NCBI GenBank assembly: GCA_963556145.1 | Contig: OY744472.1 | Span: 3,224,001-3,288,000 of the forward strand | Source of the DNA: Hygrocybe punicea | Lineage: Eukaryota; Basidiomycota; Agaricomycetes; Agaricales; Hygrophoraceae | Length of the DNA stretch: 64,000 nucleotides | Reading direction: 5' to 3' | Part shown: one piece after another, positions 1 to 11,654 of the stretch | Layout of the letters: every line of letters starts with the position of its first letter | Numbering within the stretch: the first letter of the stretch is position 1 | Translations under genes and position numbers: made by a program | Notes under the pieces: model-generated | Told to the model about the DNA's origin: nothing | What the model saw: only the letters and a program-made list of their open reading frames with translations | Database searches by the model: none

Positions 1-275
1 GTGAACAAGTCAGGCTGGTGGTGGGAACAACACCGCGCGCTGGGACTGACCCATCCTTTCAATGAAAACAGGGTGGGGTGTACACGAGCCGTGGGTGGTC
101 GAAAACAGACGGGGTGGGGCGTCCTGGTGGATGAAAAAGGGGGGGTCATTGGGCAGACAGCTGGAACATGAGGGCCTCAGATGCCCCCAACCGTGTGTAG
201 ACTGGCTGGGGGTGGTCACAAACGGCCAGGGACTGAGTGTCCTGGTGGTAGAAAATGGGAGACTTTAGTTCTGCG
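1..275. repeat. Degenerate ~150 bp satellite, edge copy
   Basis: About two diverged units of a tandem repeat of roughly 150 bp, each with a 'ggtggtcgaaaac' type core, a G-run and a 'gtgtagactgg' type segment. The same monomer family recurs at 51600-52400 and 59890-60670 and, more distantly, at 24302-25690. Open frames here are by-products of the repeat. The array is cut by the window edge. Confidence 0.7.
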
Positions 276-899
276 AGGTGGGATCACGAGAACCTGCGAA
301 ATACATACTTATATGTGCATCCCACTGGCAGATTGTGGGGCACGGTTGAAGTCAACTTGCTGAGGCGCTGAATAAGCACAAATTCGAACTTTCTGGCGTA
401 TTTAATAAATATTTTATTCCCCAGATACAACCACATGCAATAAATTTAATATGTCTCTGAGGTTATTGCATGTCTGGTAGTTGAAATATATGTTGGATCC
501 TCCTGGTCCTAAGAGGAACATTGTCAGGGATGTCCAGGAGAGTATTTGGAGCATTTTCCCAGGTCTTTGTGGGCATTGAGTCTTGTGATATTCCTCAGAA
601 ATTGCAGAAAATGCCATTAAATAGGATTTCGGAGACATTTCTTGCCTAATAAAATACAGGCCTACATCAGCATTGATATAATGGAAAGTGGAACCACATT
701 TTAGCCCAATCATTCATCTGATGCTCACCAAGCACCATTATTTAACATGCCCTGCCCATGTTATACATTCAGTCGGAGATTCAACTTTGCAGTAATGAAT
801 GTGATAAGGGTGTATGCAGTACATCCTCTTCTGTCTTCTCTCTCCTGCAGAGTGACTCCTTTTATATATCTATCATTGGGATTTCATCTTGATGCACAT
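276..899. other. Intergenic stretch, nothing recognised
   Basis: No gene or repeat recognised. A 99-codon minus-strand open frame at 414-713 has an ordinary-looking composition but no motif, no intron support and no related copy in the window, so it is not called as a gene. Confidence 0.4.
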
Positions 900-1345
900 C
901 AGAAATGGCAAGAATCAAGTTTGGCACTTTCTTTCCAGGTATTTTGTTGTTTGTCACTCTTCTCTTGACTTTACATGGCAGAGCCTGGAGGTTTGGGAGG
1001 CATAAGAGGTTAGAATTCCTAAGGTCGTTTACCTGTATACTAACATCTCTAACTACTTGTTTCCATTATCAGCACCATCCTGAAGGAGATTGCAATAAGT
1101 TGTGATTGGGTTGTATTGACAAATGTACTTCCACCATCTGGTAAGCCAAACTCTCAACTATCCTTTATTGATGGGAAATCTCTTGTTATTATAGATCATA
1201 GTGAAATGTTCTGTATTACAACCCGTTTGTGGGTTCCCTGCTTGAGGGATGTTGACTTATATGATGTTACTCTTTGTCGCTTTGATGATAAAACAATCTG
1301 CAATACTGAGCATGGTTGTTTCCAAACAATATTAAGTTGAACATT
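900..1345 (+). pseudogene. Unrecognised exon fragment broken by a Helitron
   Basis: I do not recognise this product. A plausible intron (gttaga...ttatcag, ending near 1070) joins a short upstream exon to an open exon that begins STILKEIAISCDWVVLTNV and runs to about 1345 without a stop. The reading stops at the 3' terminus of a minus-strand Helitron (1359), so the gene would be truncated by that insertion. It could equally be a chance open frame. No domain is evident. Confidence 0.3.
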
Positions 1346-1358
1346 TCCAACAAACCTA

Positions 1359-4042
1359 TTTGTTTAGAGGGCCAGTGCTGCGCATGGCATGAACGAGTTC
1401 TTCCTAAAGTTCCAATCTTTGCTCTGAGTTGATATACTGCCACCTCGTAAACCATATTGAGCAAGACTAAGCCCACCACACCCACCCATTATTCTAGTGC
1501 AAAAGTTGTTGATGTAGACTTGATGAGCCCAACCTTGTTTTATTTCATATCTCATACAAATTTAGAGAAAATTTTGGCCACCCGCCCACCCACATATAAC
1601 TTTAAGCATATATTGCCAGCACAAGATTCTTGCCTCTGCATTGTCTAACATCAGCATCAGATAATTTATCAAGCATACCATCATATGAACAAGTATTTCC
1701 AGTAGTCATGCCATCATGAAACCGAACCTTCTTGTCTGCACTTATGATTCTACTGGTAAAATGATATTGGCCATGATAAACAATTCCTTTCAACCTCAAT
1801 AACTTGATGCCTTTGTCAGTCTCAAACTCAAGTGTATGACTGGTCTCAATGTCCATGAGTGGATATTCCAAAACAAGCACAGGTGGCACTTTATTGTAGA
1901 ATAAGATTTGTTGCATAGCCGATTGACACTTAGAACACCTTCAATGTGTTTGTTGGGACAAAGTTTCCATCCAATTCATAGTAGACCCTTGAACTGAAGT
2001 TTCTCCATGTAAAACATAACCAAGTTGGTTATCCACTGGTTTTTCAGCAAATTTACACCTTGTACATTGATGCTGAGAAGATGTGACTGCTGTGTCTATG
2101 TGTAAAAGCTCCATGGCTAAAGTTGCAACACTAATCCCAACAGGTCCCATTAGATATGTCTCAGGATGCTTATCATGCAAAATAGCCCTTAATTCATTTC
2201 TGAGTTGCACAAATGTCATATTGCCTTTTCAATATATCTGAGAAGCCATCAGATAAAGTAGCCAGATAATCATTCATATCATGAAATACTTCAGACCATG
2301 CTATATGGTTTTCCTTCCAGAGATCAAACAATATAACCAGGATAGAATCATATGCACAACTGTAATTGTTTTCATCCCATGGCAAACCTGCTGGGGAAGC
2401 TGACATGTCTGTTCGTTGTCTCTTAGCTGCTGGCAGTTCACAAGGTTCAATCAAATGCTTCCTGGACAAAAGTGGAACAGATCCTTTGGCAGGGATAAAA
2501 GGAGTAGAAATTGACATGGTTGCTTGCTTATTTTTGTTCTTCTCAATGATGTGCCATGGACTGACTTCCATAGGAGCAATCACCAGGGGATCCCTGTCTG
2601 ACCACTTCAAAGCTGCATCGGTTTTAGATGGAACATATCCAGTGCCTTTCCATTGTTGAAACTTTTGAATCATTGATGACCGAACATCTTGTGCAAGATG
2701 TTCTGGCAATGTGCCTTCATATCTCATTCTTGTGATGTCATCAAGCAGTTTTTGTTCCCTAAATTCTTGTCTGAGATATCCAGAGCATCCTCTGGTGATC
2801 ATCTTATTGTCAAATCCTTGTATGATTACAGTACCAGCAGCAGTAGCGCTTCTCGACAAAGATGAATAATATGCCATATGTGAAAAGCAGCTGTTTAAAT
2901 GCACAACATTATATGGTCTTGTCTTTCCTTGAGCGGCATGTGCAGTCATTGCAAAGTTTGGCAAAACCCAAACCTGTTGTCTTTCTATTCTTTCTTTTAA
3001 ATCACTTGGAAATACACACTGAACTGTCTTGGTGCTTTTCACAATCGGAACAACATTGTCTGGCAGTGAAGGAATCTGCACAAGCTTTGGTGGATTTTGA
3101 AGCTCCACAAATAATGTGTCCAGTACACGCTTTCCATGATCTGCTTTTGAAGACTGCCAACCAACAACAAATCCTTCTTGTCCCTTGGTAATGCAAAGTT
3201 CAGTTGCATCATTGTTTCTAAGCATGACTGGCATTCCAACACACAAGGATAATTTACCAGCAAAGTTTTCTGTTCCACCGTGGTGCACCTTCCATATTTC
3301 TCTTTGAGTATCAAAGTCTATCTCACCAGATTCATGAAGTGCTTTTGATTTGCCTTTTGATTTATTTCTCATAGATGCATCCTTTTCTTTTCCCCATCTG
3401 TCAATGGAATAAAAGTTGATTAATTTCTGGTTTGTGTCTTTTGCAAATCTTTCACAGCCAAGCAAATTGATCTGATCCTTTTGAGAGTGAATGCCGCAGA
3501 TGATTGGCACATTTCTGAAATTCTTTGAGGCAACATTAGGTTGATCAGGTCTTTTTCCTGCAATTCGGCTTCTGAAAAATATAATATCATTTGGAGTACA
3601 CTTTCCATATCACATATTGACCAGTGCAGTTCTGAACTTTGCATTTTCAGCAGTTTGAGTCTTCTGTCTCATGTTTTCTCTAAGAATCACAACAGTGGTT
3701 ACTTGATGCCAAAGTGCTTTGCCAACAGCGGTTTCTTGAGCATATGGTGTTAATCCAGAATGTGCTTGTGTGCCAACTGTTCCACTATACAATGCTGATC
3801 CTCCAACTGGTGGCAATTGTGCAAAGTCTCCAGCAAATATCATGTTTATCCCACCAAATGGCAGGTCATGAATGTTTGTTGCTTTAGCAAGTTTGGCACT
3901 GATTTTATACAAGTCATGGCAAGATATCATTGAAACCTCATCAATGAATATGTAGTCAACTCCTTCTAATCTGGCCTTCAGCTGAGCAATGTTGGTGGCT
4001 TCATTTTTACCAGATGAGTTTGGATTAATGCCTAAGAAGTAA
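1359..4042 (-). mobile_element. 5'-truncated Helitron (copy C)
   Basis: Minus-strand Helitron remnant. Its 3' end lies at 1359, with the family hairpin (GCCATGC...GCA-c-TGGC) 12 bases before the terminus and the ACTCGTTCATGCC motif before that. About 240 bases of 3' untranslated sequence separate it from the stop of the Rep-helicase reading frame. The element breaks off at 4042 inside the helicase coding region and abuts the 3' end of another Helitron (4043), so its whole 5' part is missing. Coding sequence is almost the same as copy B (48383-50984) and more distant from the intact gene at 37361-45895. Confidence 0.8.
1602..4042 (-). pseudogene. Helitron helicase plus C-terminal protease, broken
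   Basis: C-terminal third of a Helitron Rep-helicase. In order it contains the Walker B region (YIFIDEVSM) just inside the truncation, the AGDFAQLPPVGG motif of Pif1-like helicases, the ENMRQKTQ motif, the late helicase motifs (VLPNFAMTAHAAQGKTRPYN) and a C-terminal cysteine-protease-like domain with its Cys box (NNYSCAYDS) and His box (YHFTSR). Walker A is missing because of the truncation at 4042. A frame shift lies near 3510-3610. One extra T near 2223 shifts the frame, and a TGA interrupts the zinc-ribbon region near 1938. It cannot encode a full product. Confidence 0.85.
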
Positions 4043-4839
4043 CTTGTTTAGAGGGCCAGTGCTTCGCATGGCATGAACGAGTTCTTCCCAAAGTTCCAAT
4101 CTTTGCCCTGAATTGATTCACTGCCACCTCATAAATCATATGGAGCAAGACTAAGCCTGCCAAACCCATTAATCTAGTGCAAAAGTTATTAATGTAGACT
4201 CGCTGAGCCCAACCACTTTTTATTTTATATCTCATACTAGTTTACTGACATGCACCGAACATGTCCACAGAACACACTGAACATGTTCGATGTGTTCAGT
4301 GTCATATATCCGGTCACACCAGTTTACTTACATGCACTGAACATGTCCACCAAAACACCGTACAGATGTTTGTGCAAACAACTGCGCCAGATTAAAGCTG
4401 GGACACCTACCAAACACTCACCACACACATTTGGACTTGTGTGACAAGTGTACAATGGACACTGTTTGAACTCATTTCATTATCAACATTTCTATTACAC
4501 ACAGTAGATGTGGCTACATGACAGATACCACTGACATATTGTTCATTCATACACGGCACATTGCATTATGAATGCATGTGATCATTATCAGAAACCAATT
4601 GCAATTGCAATACCAACATGATATAACACTACCCATTTCCAAATTGGCTGCTGTGATCCGGCTGCCTTATTGTTCTTGCTGATTGGGACAACAAATTCTC
4701 ACACTCAACTCCACCCAGTCACACGGTTTCATAATTATTCCCAGGGCTTCAAAATTGTTCCCACGGCTTGGCAAATTAGAGTCTGACCCTGAGTTTGAGA
4801 ATCCACTGTATAGAACGATTCCCTTATAGGGACTCGTAA
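4043..4839 (-). mobile_element. Small non-autonomous Helitron (797 bp)
   Basis: The minus-strand 5' end at 4839 reads TTACGAGTCCC and folds (CCCTAT/ATAGGG) like the other 5' ends of this family. The 3' end at 4043 carries the full 3' hairpin and ends CAAG followed by T. The last 200 bases match the tail of copy C. Nothing coding is visible. Inside, two copies of an 'agtttac-t-acatgca' segment with an ACATGTCC core lie about 80 bp apart (4237-4360). It sits directly against the broken end of copy C, so it either inserted there with loss of DNA or replaced the missing 5' part. Confidence 0.65.
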
Positions 4840-4989
4840 TAAATGTACCTGATACAAATATTTTTTTTAGCACTAGCTTGACCTTATACTGTGCTGTTGT
4901 ATTCACTTGACTTCATTACATAGCATTTGACATCACAAGTCAATTCAATCCATCAATTCATTCAAAACAAAAAACAAAAAATTATTGTG

Positions 4990-6610
4990 TTACAAATTGA
5001 GATCTTGAACCAGCCAACGACCACCAAAAATCTCACCACCCAACCAAATCAGTTCTCCAGTTGGCTGAACAAAATTCAACTTATGCCTACAGTTTGCACA
5101 GGTGACCAGGACGTCTGACCACTTGCGAGAAAATGACCAGGGTCGAATTCGACCACAATTAAGGCATTGGGGAGGCAGTTCTTGACCCCATGGACAGATT
5201 TGTGGGTGGCACGTATATCGTGTGGCCTTGATCGTGTCGTCAGTGAATTGTACGTACACAATGTCCGTGTGTCGACTAAGTGAAAATGTCGTGGGCAGGA
5301 TGTCACGCATCACAAGATTGAATCGAAAGCCTTCCACGAGGGTCCGTTGTGCGAGGCTGAGAATGAAGTTGGTAGTTAAAATAGGCTGAAATTTGATGGC
5401 GGTAAAGGCGATGAGGTTGTTGAATTTGAAACTTTCAATGATGATGTCAGGTCCAGTCAAACCAATTAATGGGCCACCTACTGCTTGACAACGGCAGCCA
5501 GGTCCTTGTAGCTGTCCGGCATTTTGACCAGCGCACCACAAGACATCATCCAAAGGGTCACATCCTTCTCACAGAAAAAAGGCGTGACCCGTCGGGGGAT
5601 CAGTAGCTCAAAAAACTTGGTATAAAGTCAGCCAAGCATAAAAACCAACAAAAGGCTGTATGTACCCACCTCGGTGACGGACGCGCACAGGTTTGGCCCA
5701 ATGAAAAGGTCACCAGTTTCGTCATGTGAATGAGTGGTCACGAAAATTACCATTCAAGACGAGCAGTACCTGACAGATCAATGAAATCAGATGAGTAAAT
5801 AACTTAGTGAATTAGCAATGAATAACACATACTGGAATTGACGGTAAAGTTCTGCAACATGCTTTGCATGTGGTTCGATGTCAGCGGGGTCGGTGAAGTC
5901 GAATTCCACCTCTTCGAACTGGAGAGTCGACTCATTAAGAAAACTGGACATGTACGACGCGAGGACTTTAGCGGGCGTGCTGGCATTTGGAGTCCCTGAC
6001 AGGACGAAGTGAAGGATCGTAAGGGTGTCATTGGACACTTCGGAGTGAGCGTGCATCTGAAAACTGGTCGTGATATGGACTGGAGACGAAACCGCTGGAA
6101 GGTGGGCCATCGGATCAAGGGAATTGTTGACGTAGGCGGGAGTATTCAACGTATAGAGCGCCTAAAATAACGATTGCATCGTAATTAGCCTAATAGCTGT
6201 CGGATCTCACAAATGGACCCATGTAGTACGGAGTGCCTTTGAAATGGGACTCATGGCAGGCAGGACATATGAAAAGTGCAGACGGTGCAGCGGGATGATC
6301 GTGGACAGCAACACATTGATCACAGACTACTCGGGGACAGTATTCACAAATAAGGAGATTTCCACCATTGACACATAGGTAACAAAACTGTGAAAACTGT
6401 TTAGTTACAGGCAAAGATGTTTCGGAAGCTAGAACACACCTCATTCTTGCCATCGGAGGGGGGTAGTGTGGGTGGAGTTGTCGTGCCAATGGTGGCATCA
6501 GAAGGCAGAATTAGTTGGACTGCCCGCGTTGAAGGGATTGATGGCGGGGCAGTTTTGCGTGGTGCGATACCACCGGTGACTTTTTTAGCTGTTGCTTTTG
6601 TTTGGGCCAT
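4990..6610 (-). CDS. Histone H3-tail-like N-terminus fused to a PHD-like finger protein
   Basis: Multi-exon gene. Exon 1 (6610-6440, 57 codons) starts M then AQTKATAKKVTGGIAPRK. Against the conserved H3 tail this keeps A1, T3, K4, T6, A7, K9, T11, G12, G13, A15, P16, R17 and K18. Exon 2 (from about 6396) gives a cysteine/histidine finger, CYLC...CEYC...CDQC...CPAC with NGGNLLIC, as in PHD fingers. Later exons give an acidic 'FDFTDP' segment and a 'FVTTHSHDETGDLF' segment. The last exon has a C-terminal zinc ribbon (CLNCG...CANC) and ends at 4990. Introns: 6439-6397; gtgaga...ttag before GCGCTC; gtaggt...gaaag in the last third. One reading discontinuity lies near 5750, where no clean splice restores frame, so it may be slightly decayed. 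PHD fingers are known readers of the H3 tail; the role here is inferred. Confidence 0.7.
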
Positions 6611-7370
6611 GGTTTGATTCGAGAAAACGATGATTCGACGCCGGAGGGGACAGCCAACAACAAATTTTTTGTCTGCGGGAACTGTGGGAATATATGACCA
6701 TGATGAATGTTTGACGCGTCGCGTTGCACTCCAACGCGTTTTCTTCTTGCTCAAATCTCTTGCTCTGCTGTAGGCTATTGCACTCCAATGCATTGACTTC
6801 TGGCTCACTTCCATCGCTCTTCTGTAGGCTATTGATATAGAAATGCCGTCTCCGGAGGAAAAAAAAATGGGTTCAGGTCAATTCAGTGAGTTTATGTTTG
6901 ACCCTGCGAAACAAGACTGAACCTTCTATTGTTGACAGCGGCTCACCTGTTCAGACCCCCAGCATCTCATTGCCATCGCGAATGAGCTGCCGTATGTCCG
7001 CGTTTACCCCCGTCGCCGTCATAGGCCTCAACCCCCAAACCACTGTTTTTACCCACCAACTACCACTTCCCCGCGCTGTTTTCGACAAGGACCCACCCTT
7101 TTAGACCCCCAGCATCTCGTTGCCATCGCAAATGACATGCCAATGTAAGTGGTGCTATATTATTTTGTAGTTGTAACGTAGTAAAGTTTTGCGAACTTTG
7201 TGAAAAGATTACCAGTGTTTATATTTTGACATGTCGCATCCACACAGGTTGTTGTACACTTGCTCTTCGACAACCACCATCCACATTCAAACAGACCATA
7301 AAGGTGAGTTTTTGTTGATTTCTATATTATCCAGTACTGTTATATGGTTCATAGTACTTCGTAATGTATA
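6611..7370. other. Upstream region of the H3-tail gene with short repeats
   Basis: No gene seen. A ~60 bp segment containing 'gcactccaa-gc-tt' and 'ctgtaggctattg' is repeated in tandem at 6723-6832, directly upstream of the H3-tail gene. A second repeat, with 'agacccccagcatctc' at 6953 and again 150 bp later at 7103, resembles the ~150 bp satellite family. The region would hold the promoter of the minus-strand gene but no motif is decisive. Confidence 0.45.
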
Positions 7371-7445
7371 GGAGGGTGGCCATCTGGGCCGTAGAAGGTG
7401 TGATTGTGTAGTCGGTACACAATCCTCTTCTGCCCTCCTAAATGA
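7371..7445 (-). repeat. Fragment of an ~85 bp unit repeat
   Basis: Matches the units found at 15422-16085 (same orientation) and, inverted, at 53130-53340 and 59590-59820 ('ggtggccatctgggcc...gtgtgattgtg'). It forms the left flank of the 8 kb element. The right flank at 15422 belongs to the same repeat, so the element inserted into it, with about 60 bp of the repeat missing. Confidence 0.6.
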
Positions 7446-7742
7446 CTTGTTTAGTGGGCCAGTGCTGCACATGGCATGAACGAGTTCTTTTTTTCTCCTC
7501 CTCACTTTCATTATAGCAACCTCTTACCATAGCAACATAGAAAGTAGAAAAAATAAAACTGCATAGCGTGTTATTTGCTTCATCATTATGTACTATTCTC
7601 AGCCAAAAAAGAGAGCAACATGTCAACTGTCAAATACAACTGTCTTTAAACAGTATAATAACAATTGACTTACATTTGCTCCACCCTACTTCTCCATAAC
7701 CTTGCTGCATAACCAATGGTAACATGAAGATAGCTAGCTTTG

Positions 7743-8305
7743 CTTGAGTGGGCTAAAGTTGCATATGACATGAACAAAGTCTTGTTTCTGTCATTAGATT
7801 TTTATTCATATGATTATTATGAACATTGATAAGTAATTTTGCTTGAAATATATAATTGGCATATAATATATACAGCGATATCACATTGAATTATATGTTT
7901 TAAGTAAAAATAACATTATATCATCTGAGTTACACTGATTTCTGCTTATATGGCTGATATTTCCATATATAGTAATAGCGGTCACATGTGACTATGACTC
8001 CTGTGATCACCTCAAAATTTAGCATATATAGTGTAAAATTGCCTTATATGGTTAGACTGGTCACATGTGACCACTGTTACTATATAGGGAAATATCAGCC
8101 ATATAAGCAGAAATAAGTGTAACTCAGATGATCTAATGATATTTTTACTTAAAACATACAATTCAATGTGATATTGCTGTATATATTATATGCTAATTAT
8201 ATATTTCCAGCAAAGTCACTTATCAATATTTGTAATAATCATACAAATAAAAATTTAATGACAGAAACAAAACTTTGTTCATGCTATATCATTGGCCCAC
8301 TCAAG
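7743..8305. mobile_element. Foldback element with Helitron-like ends
   Basis: Nearly perfect palindrome of 563 bp with arms of about 250-280 bp, running from CTTGAGTGGGC at the left to GCCCACTCAAG at the right. The outer 40 bases of each arm align with the family's Helitron 3' end (CTTG, AGTGGGC, GCATATGACATGAACAAAGT), missing three T's. The centre holds GGTCACATGTGACC motifs, also present at 63360-63510. Comparison of the two arms of the host 8 kb element shows that this foldback is a clean insertion in the left arm. Confidence 0.75.
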
Positions 8306-8398
8306 CACAGCAGGGCATTCAGCAAGATATTACCAACTCACTTGGGATGCCTGAAAATGAGATTGCCCAACTGGCTTGGGGATAGCTGAATCAGGCTG

Positions 8399-8765
8399 AG
8401 ATATATCCTGGCCCAACTGAGATGGTCCAGGCTGGTGTTCCCAGGATATATCCTGGCCCAACTGAGATGGTCCAGGCTGCTGTTCTGAGGATATATCCTG
8501 GCCCAACTGAGATGGTCCAGGCTGGTGTTCCCAGGATATATCCTGGCCCAACTGACATGGTCCAGGCTGATGTTCCCAGGATATATCCTGGCCCAACTGA
8601 GATGGTCCAGCCTGATGTTCTCAGGATATATCCTGGCCCAACTGACATGGTCCAGCCTGGTGTTCCCAGGATATATCCTGGCCCAACTGACATGGTCCAG
8701 CCTGGTGCTTTTAGGATATATCCTGGGCCAGCTGAAATGGTCCAGGCTGATGTTTTCAGGTATAT
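8399..8765 (+). repeat. 45 bp tandem repeat, eight units, left array
   Basis: Eight copies of a 45 bp unit, each carrying the 16 bp perfect palindrome CCAGGATATATCCTGG or a close variant, followed by a 'cccaactga-atggtccag' spacer. Because 45 is a multiple of three the array is open in several frames. Those open frames are not called as genes. The same array is present inverted at 14645-14935. Confidence 0.85.
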
Positions 8766-8869
8766 ATATACCCTCCTAATTATCTTCCTAATTATAACAA
8801 TGTTGGTAACATCAATGTTCAATTTATGCTGTCAATTCAATACTTTTCTTCTTTTATTCATATATATAT

Positions 8870-9925
8870 ATTCATACTTCAATGTTCTCCTCAGCATCTT
8901 CCACCTCCAAGTATGGCTTGCTTGTCTTCTTCTTGATGGCAGTTTGCCTCTGCTTATCTAAAGCATGCAACTTCTGTCTGACCTGTGATGGTTGTTTTCC
9001 TTCCTCTTGCAATGTGAACCAGTAATGATAAAGCCCATTAGCACATCAGTTTGTAAAGTGTGATGGCTTCTTGATAAGGATGTCCCTGTTCTGAGGAATA
9101 GATCTTGACTCAAAAAACTTGTGAGGATCTTCTTCAATATCCTTCCAGTGTGCAGTGGAAGTTTCACTATATAAGGCTGCAAACAGGATTATTATTCTGA
9201 CAGTATTTTCAGAACATATCGCAAACCAATTTGACAAAGTTACAGATCACCATCCACACAACCACAGGATCAGCTTCAACTCCCTTCTCAGGCAGATATG
9301 GATATTTTTCATCATCACAATTTATGACAGCCCTGGGTGACAGCTTGGAACTTTCATCTTCTTTCTGAATGTTTGCTTACATGGAATACCTTGATAAAAT
9401 ACCTTTGCAAAATGACTGGGCAAATTCACACCACTCATCATAAAAGTCACTATCCTTCCATTTAGAAAAATGCCTTGAGAATTTAGCCATTGAATCACCA
9501 TTATCCTTCTCAACATGACTTTCTGACTCCTGGAAATCTCCTACTTTCTTCTTATTTGATTGGGATTGTTAAACCAATTGGCAATTTTCTACTGAAGATT
9601 AATACATCAGCATGCAAAGAAGCATTATCAAAATGGCACAAACCTTGTCAAGAATGTCATTGTCATCAGGTGAAAGTGGTTTTGTTGGCTCTCTTCCTCT
9701 CCTTTTGAAGCTGGTGCAACTCTTTGATGTTCGAAGTTTTTTCTTTTTCATTGTTTGTGGTAGAGACATATTTGTTATAGTGAGCTTTGAGTGAGCTTTG
9801 AGTATTGCCTGAATTTCCCAGGCTATTGTTTGTGTGGTATGTAGTAGATTAGAGAGTGAGAGTGAGGTAAGAGAGATCAGAGAGGCTAAAGTGAACTTCA
9901 GAAAGCTGAACCAAATATTCTTCAA
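8870..9925 (-). pseudogene. Decayed unrecognised gene
   Basis: Minus-strand coding traces scattered over several frames. One stretch reads KFSRHFSKWKDSDFYDEWCE and continues into LSPRAVIN and YPYLPE (about 9500-9260). The tail ends with a basic-acidic segment, AIKKKTSKPYLEVEDAEENI, near 8950-8880. Codon use looks protein-like, but stops and frame changes break it throughout. I cannot name the family with confidence. It lies inside the 8 kb element, upstream of the minisatellite. Confidence 0.4.
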
Positions 9926-10545
9926 GATTGATAGTGGGGTAACTCAGCCCAAACCCGTGACCCGGCAATTTCCTGAGTGACGTGGCTAATTCCCACGTCA
10001 AAAATCACATGTTTACGATCATGTGATGGTTCAATTTTATTTAAAAACCCCGAAACCTTCGTGTTTTGCCTTCAGTGCTCTTCCACTTCCACTTCACGCA
10101 CCCCGGCAGAGAGAGCCGAATTTCTCTGCTAGATGCCAGGGCACCGAAGTCCTGGTGAGGGTGCAGCTTGTGGATAGTTGCAGGCATTCATTTCTTGACA
10201 TGTCACCAGTGGGGGGGATGGCCTCTCCACTATTCCTTGGGCATGGGTCCAGGGTGGGTGACTTCAAGGGTTCTATAGTAATGTAGTTGTAGTTTTTTTC
10301 TCGAAGCATGTATTCAAACTTGAGAGATATTATATATATAGCCCCATCATTTCCAGCACTGTATGGACACATGATGGCATACTCCACAAGAAGTCAGCCA
10401 TCTCCATTGGATGTTAGGGCCGTCGTCGTTGCAGTCACGGTTGGATGTCAGTGGGGCCCCCACCCAGTCAGACAGCCTACATACCTCGCGAAGCCGGCAC
10501 ACACATCAATTGATGTAGCGGCGTGCTTCGCGAGGTGTTAGTGGC
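9926..10545. other. Non-coding stretch with small palindromes
   Basis: No gene seen. ATCACATG...CATGTGAT forms an inverted repeat around 10005-10027, and ACGTGGCTAATTCCCACGT another at about 9980. Otherwise nothing recognised. Confidence 0.4.
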
Positions 10546-10549
10546 CCTG

Positions 10550-11540
10550 CAGGGGGACATTGTGTTGGTGGGGCCGTCGTCGTCGTCGTTGGGCGTTGGC
10601 AGCCCTGTTGGGCGTTGCTGGGGCCGTCGTCGTCGTCGTCGTCAGGCATTGGCGGCCCTGTTGGGCATTGCTGGGGCCGTCCTCGTCCTCGTTGGGCGTT
10701 GGCGGCCCTGTTGGGCGTTGCTGGGGCCATCGTCGTCATCGTTGGGCGTTGGCGGCCCTGTTGGATGCGGCGTTGGGCGTTGATGGGGTGGCCGTCATGG
10801 TTGGCAGCCCTGTTGGGCATGGTGGGGCCGTCGTTGTTGTTGTTCGTCGTTGGCGGCCCTGTTGGTGTGGGGTTGGGCATTAGTGGGGTGGCCGTCGTCG
10901 TTGGCGGTCCTGTTGGGCGTGGTGGGGCCGTCGTCGTCATCGTTGGGCATTGGCGGCCCTGTTGGATGCGACGTTGGGCGTTGTGGGGTGGCCGTTGTCG
11001 TTGACGGCCCTGTTGGTGTGGGGTTGGGCGTTAGTGGGGTTGCCGTCGTCGTTTGCGGCCCTGTTGGGCGTGGTGGGGCCGTTGTCATTGTTGTTGGGGG
11101 CTCCGTTGGGCATAGTGGGGCCGTCTTCGTCATTGTTGGGCGTTGGCGGCCCTGTTGGGCGTTGCTGGGGCCATTGTTGCATTGGCGGCCCTGTTGGATA
11201 TGGCGTTGGATACGGCGTTGGGCGTTGGTGAGATGGCTGTCGTCGTTGGGGCCCTGTTGGTGTGGTTTGGGCTTGGAGGGTCGTCGTCGTCGTCGTTGGG
11301 CGTTGGCGGCCCTGTTGCATGTTGGTGGGGCCGTCCTCGTCACCATCGGGCATTGGTGGCCCTGTTGGATGCGGTGTTGGGCGTTGGTGGGGTGGTCGTT
11401 GTTGTTGGCAGCCCTGTTGGGCGTGGTGGGGCCGTGGTTGTTGTTGCTGGGCGTTGGTGTGCTTCAGGGCATTGGTTGGGTTGTCGTCCTCAGTCCAGCG
11501 GCCCTGTTGTGGTTTTGGGTGTGGGTGAGGCCGTTGGTGA
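10550..11540. repeat. CpG-rich minisatellite
   Basis: About 1 kb of irregular tandem units of roughly 55-75 bp built on GGCGGCCCTGTTGGGCGTTG, often followed by GGGGCCGTCGTCGTCGT runs. The plus strand is strongly G-rich, and the array is dense in CpG. Both strands are open over long distances because of the repeat, which produces proline/asparagine-rich and valine/glycine-rich frames that are not genes. Confidence 0.8.
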
Positions 11541-11654
11541 CATTGTCGCGCGAGAACCTAGGTGAGAGTAGTCAGTAACATAGAAAAAACCCAACTCGTA
11601 CCTTTGTGCAGGTAAGCCGGATTGCTCACGTTAAACGTTAAAGAACAAAAAAGG

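Noticed and set aside
8422..8961. 179-codon open frame of MVQAGVPRIYPGPTE repeats
   Set aside because: It is the 45 bp palindromic repeat read in frame. Other frames and the opposite strand are open too, and the inverted array at 14645 gives the same.
10506..11578. Long open frames on both strands, proline/asparagine-rich and valine/glycine-rich
   Set aside because: All arise from the CpG-rich minisatellite. No start context, introns or non-repeat sequence support a gene.
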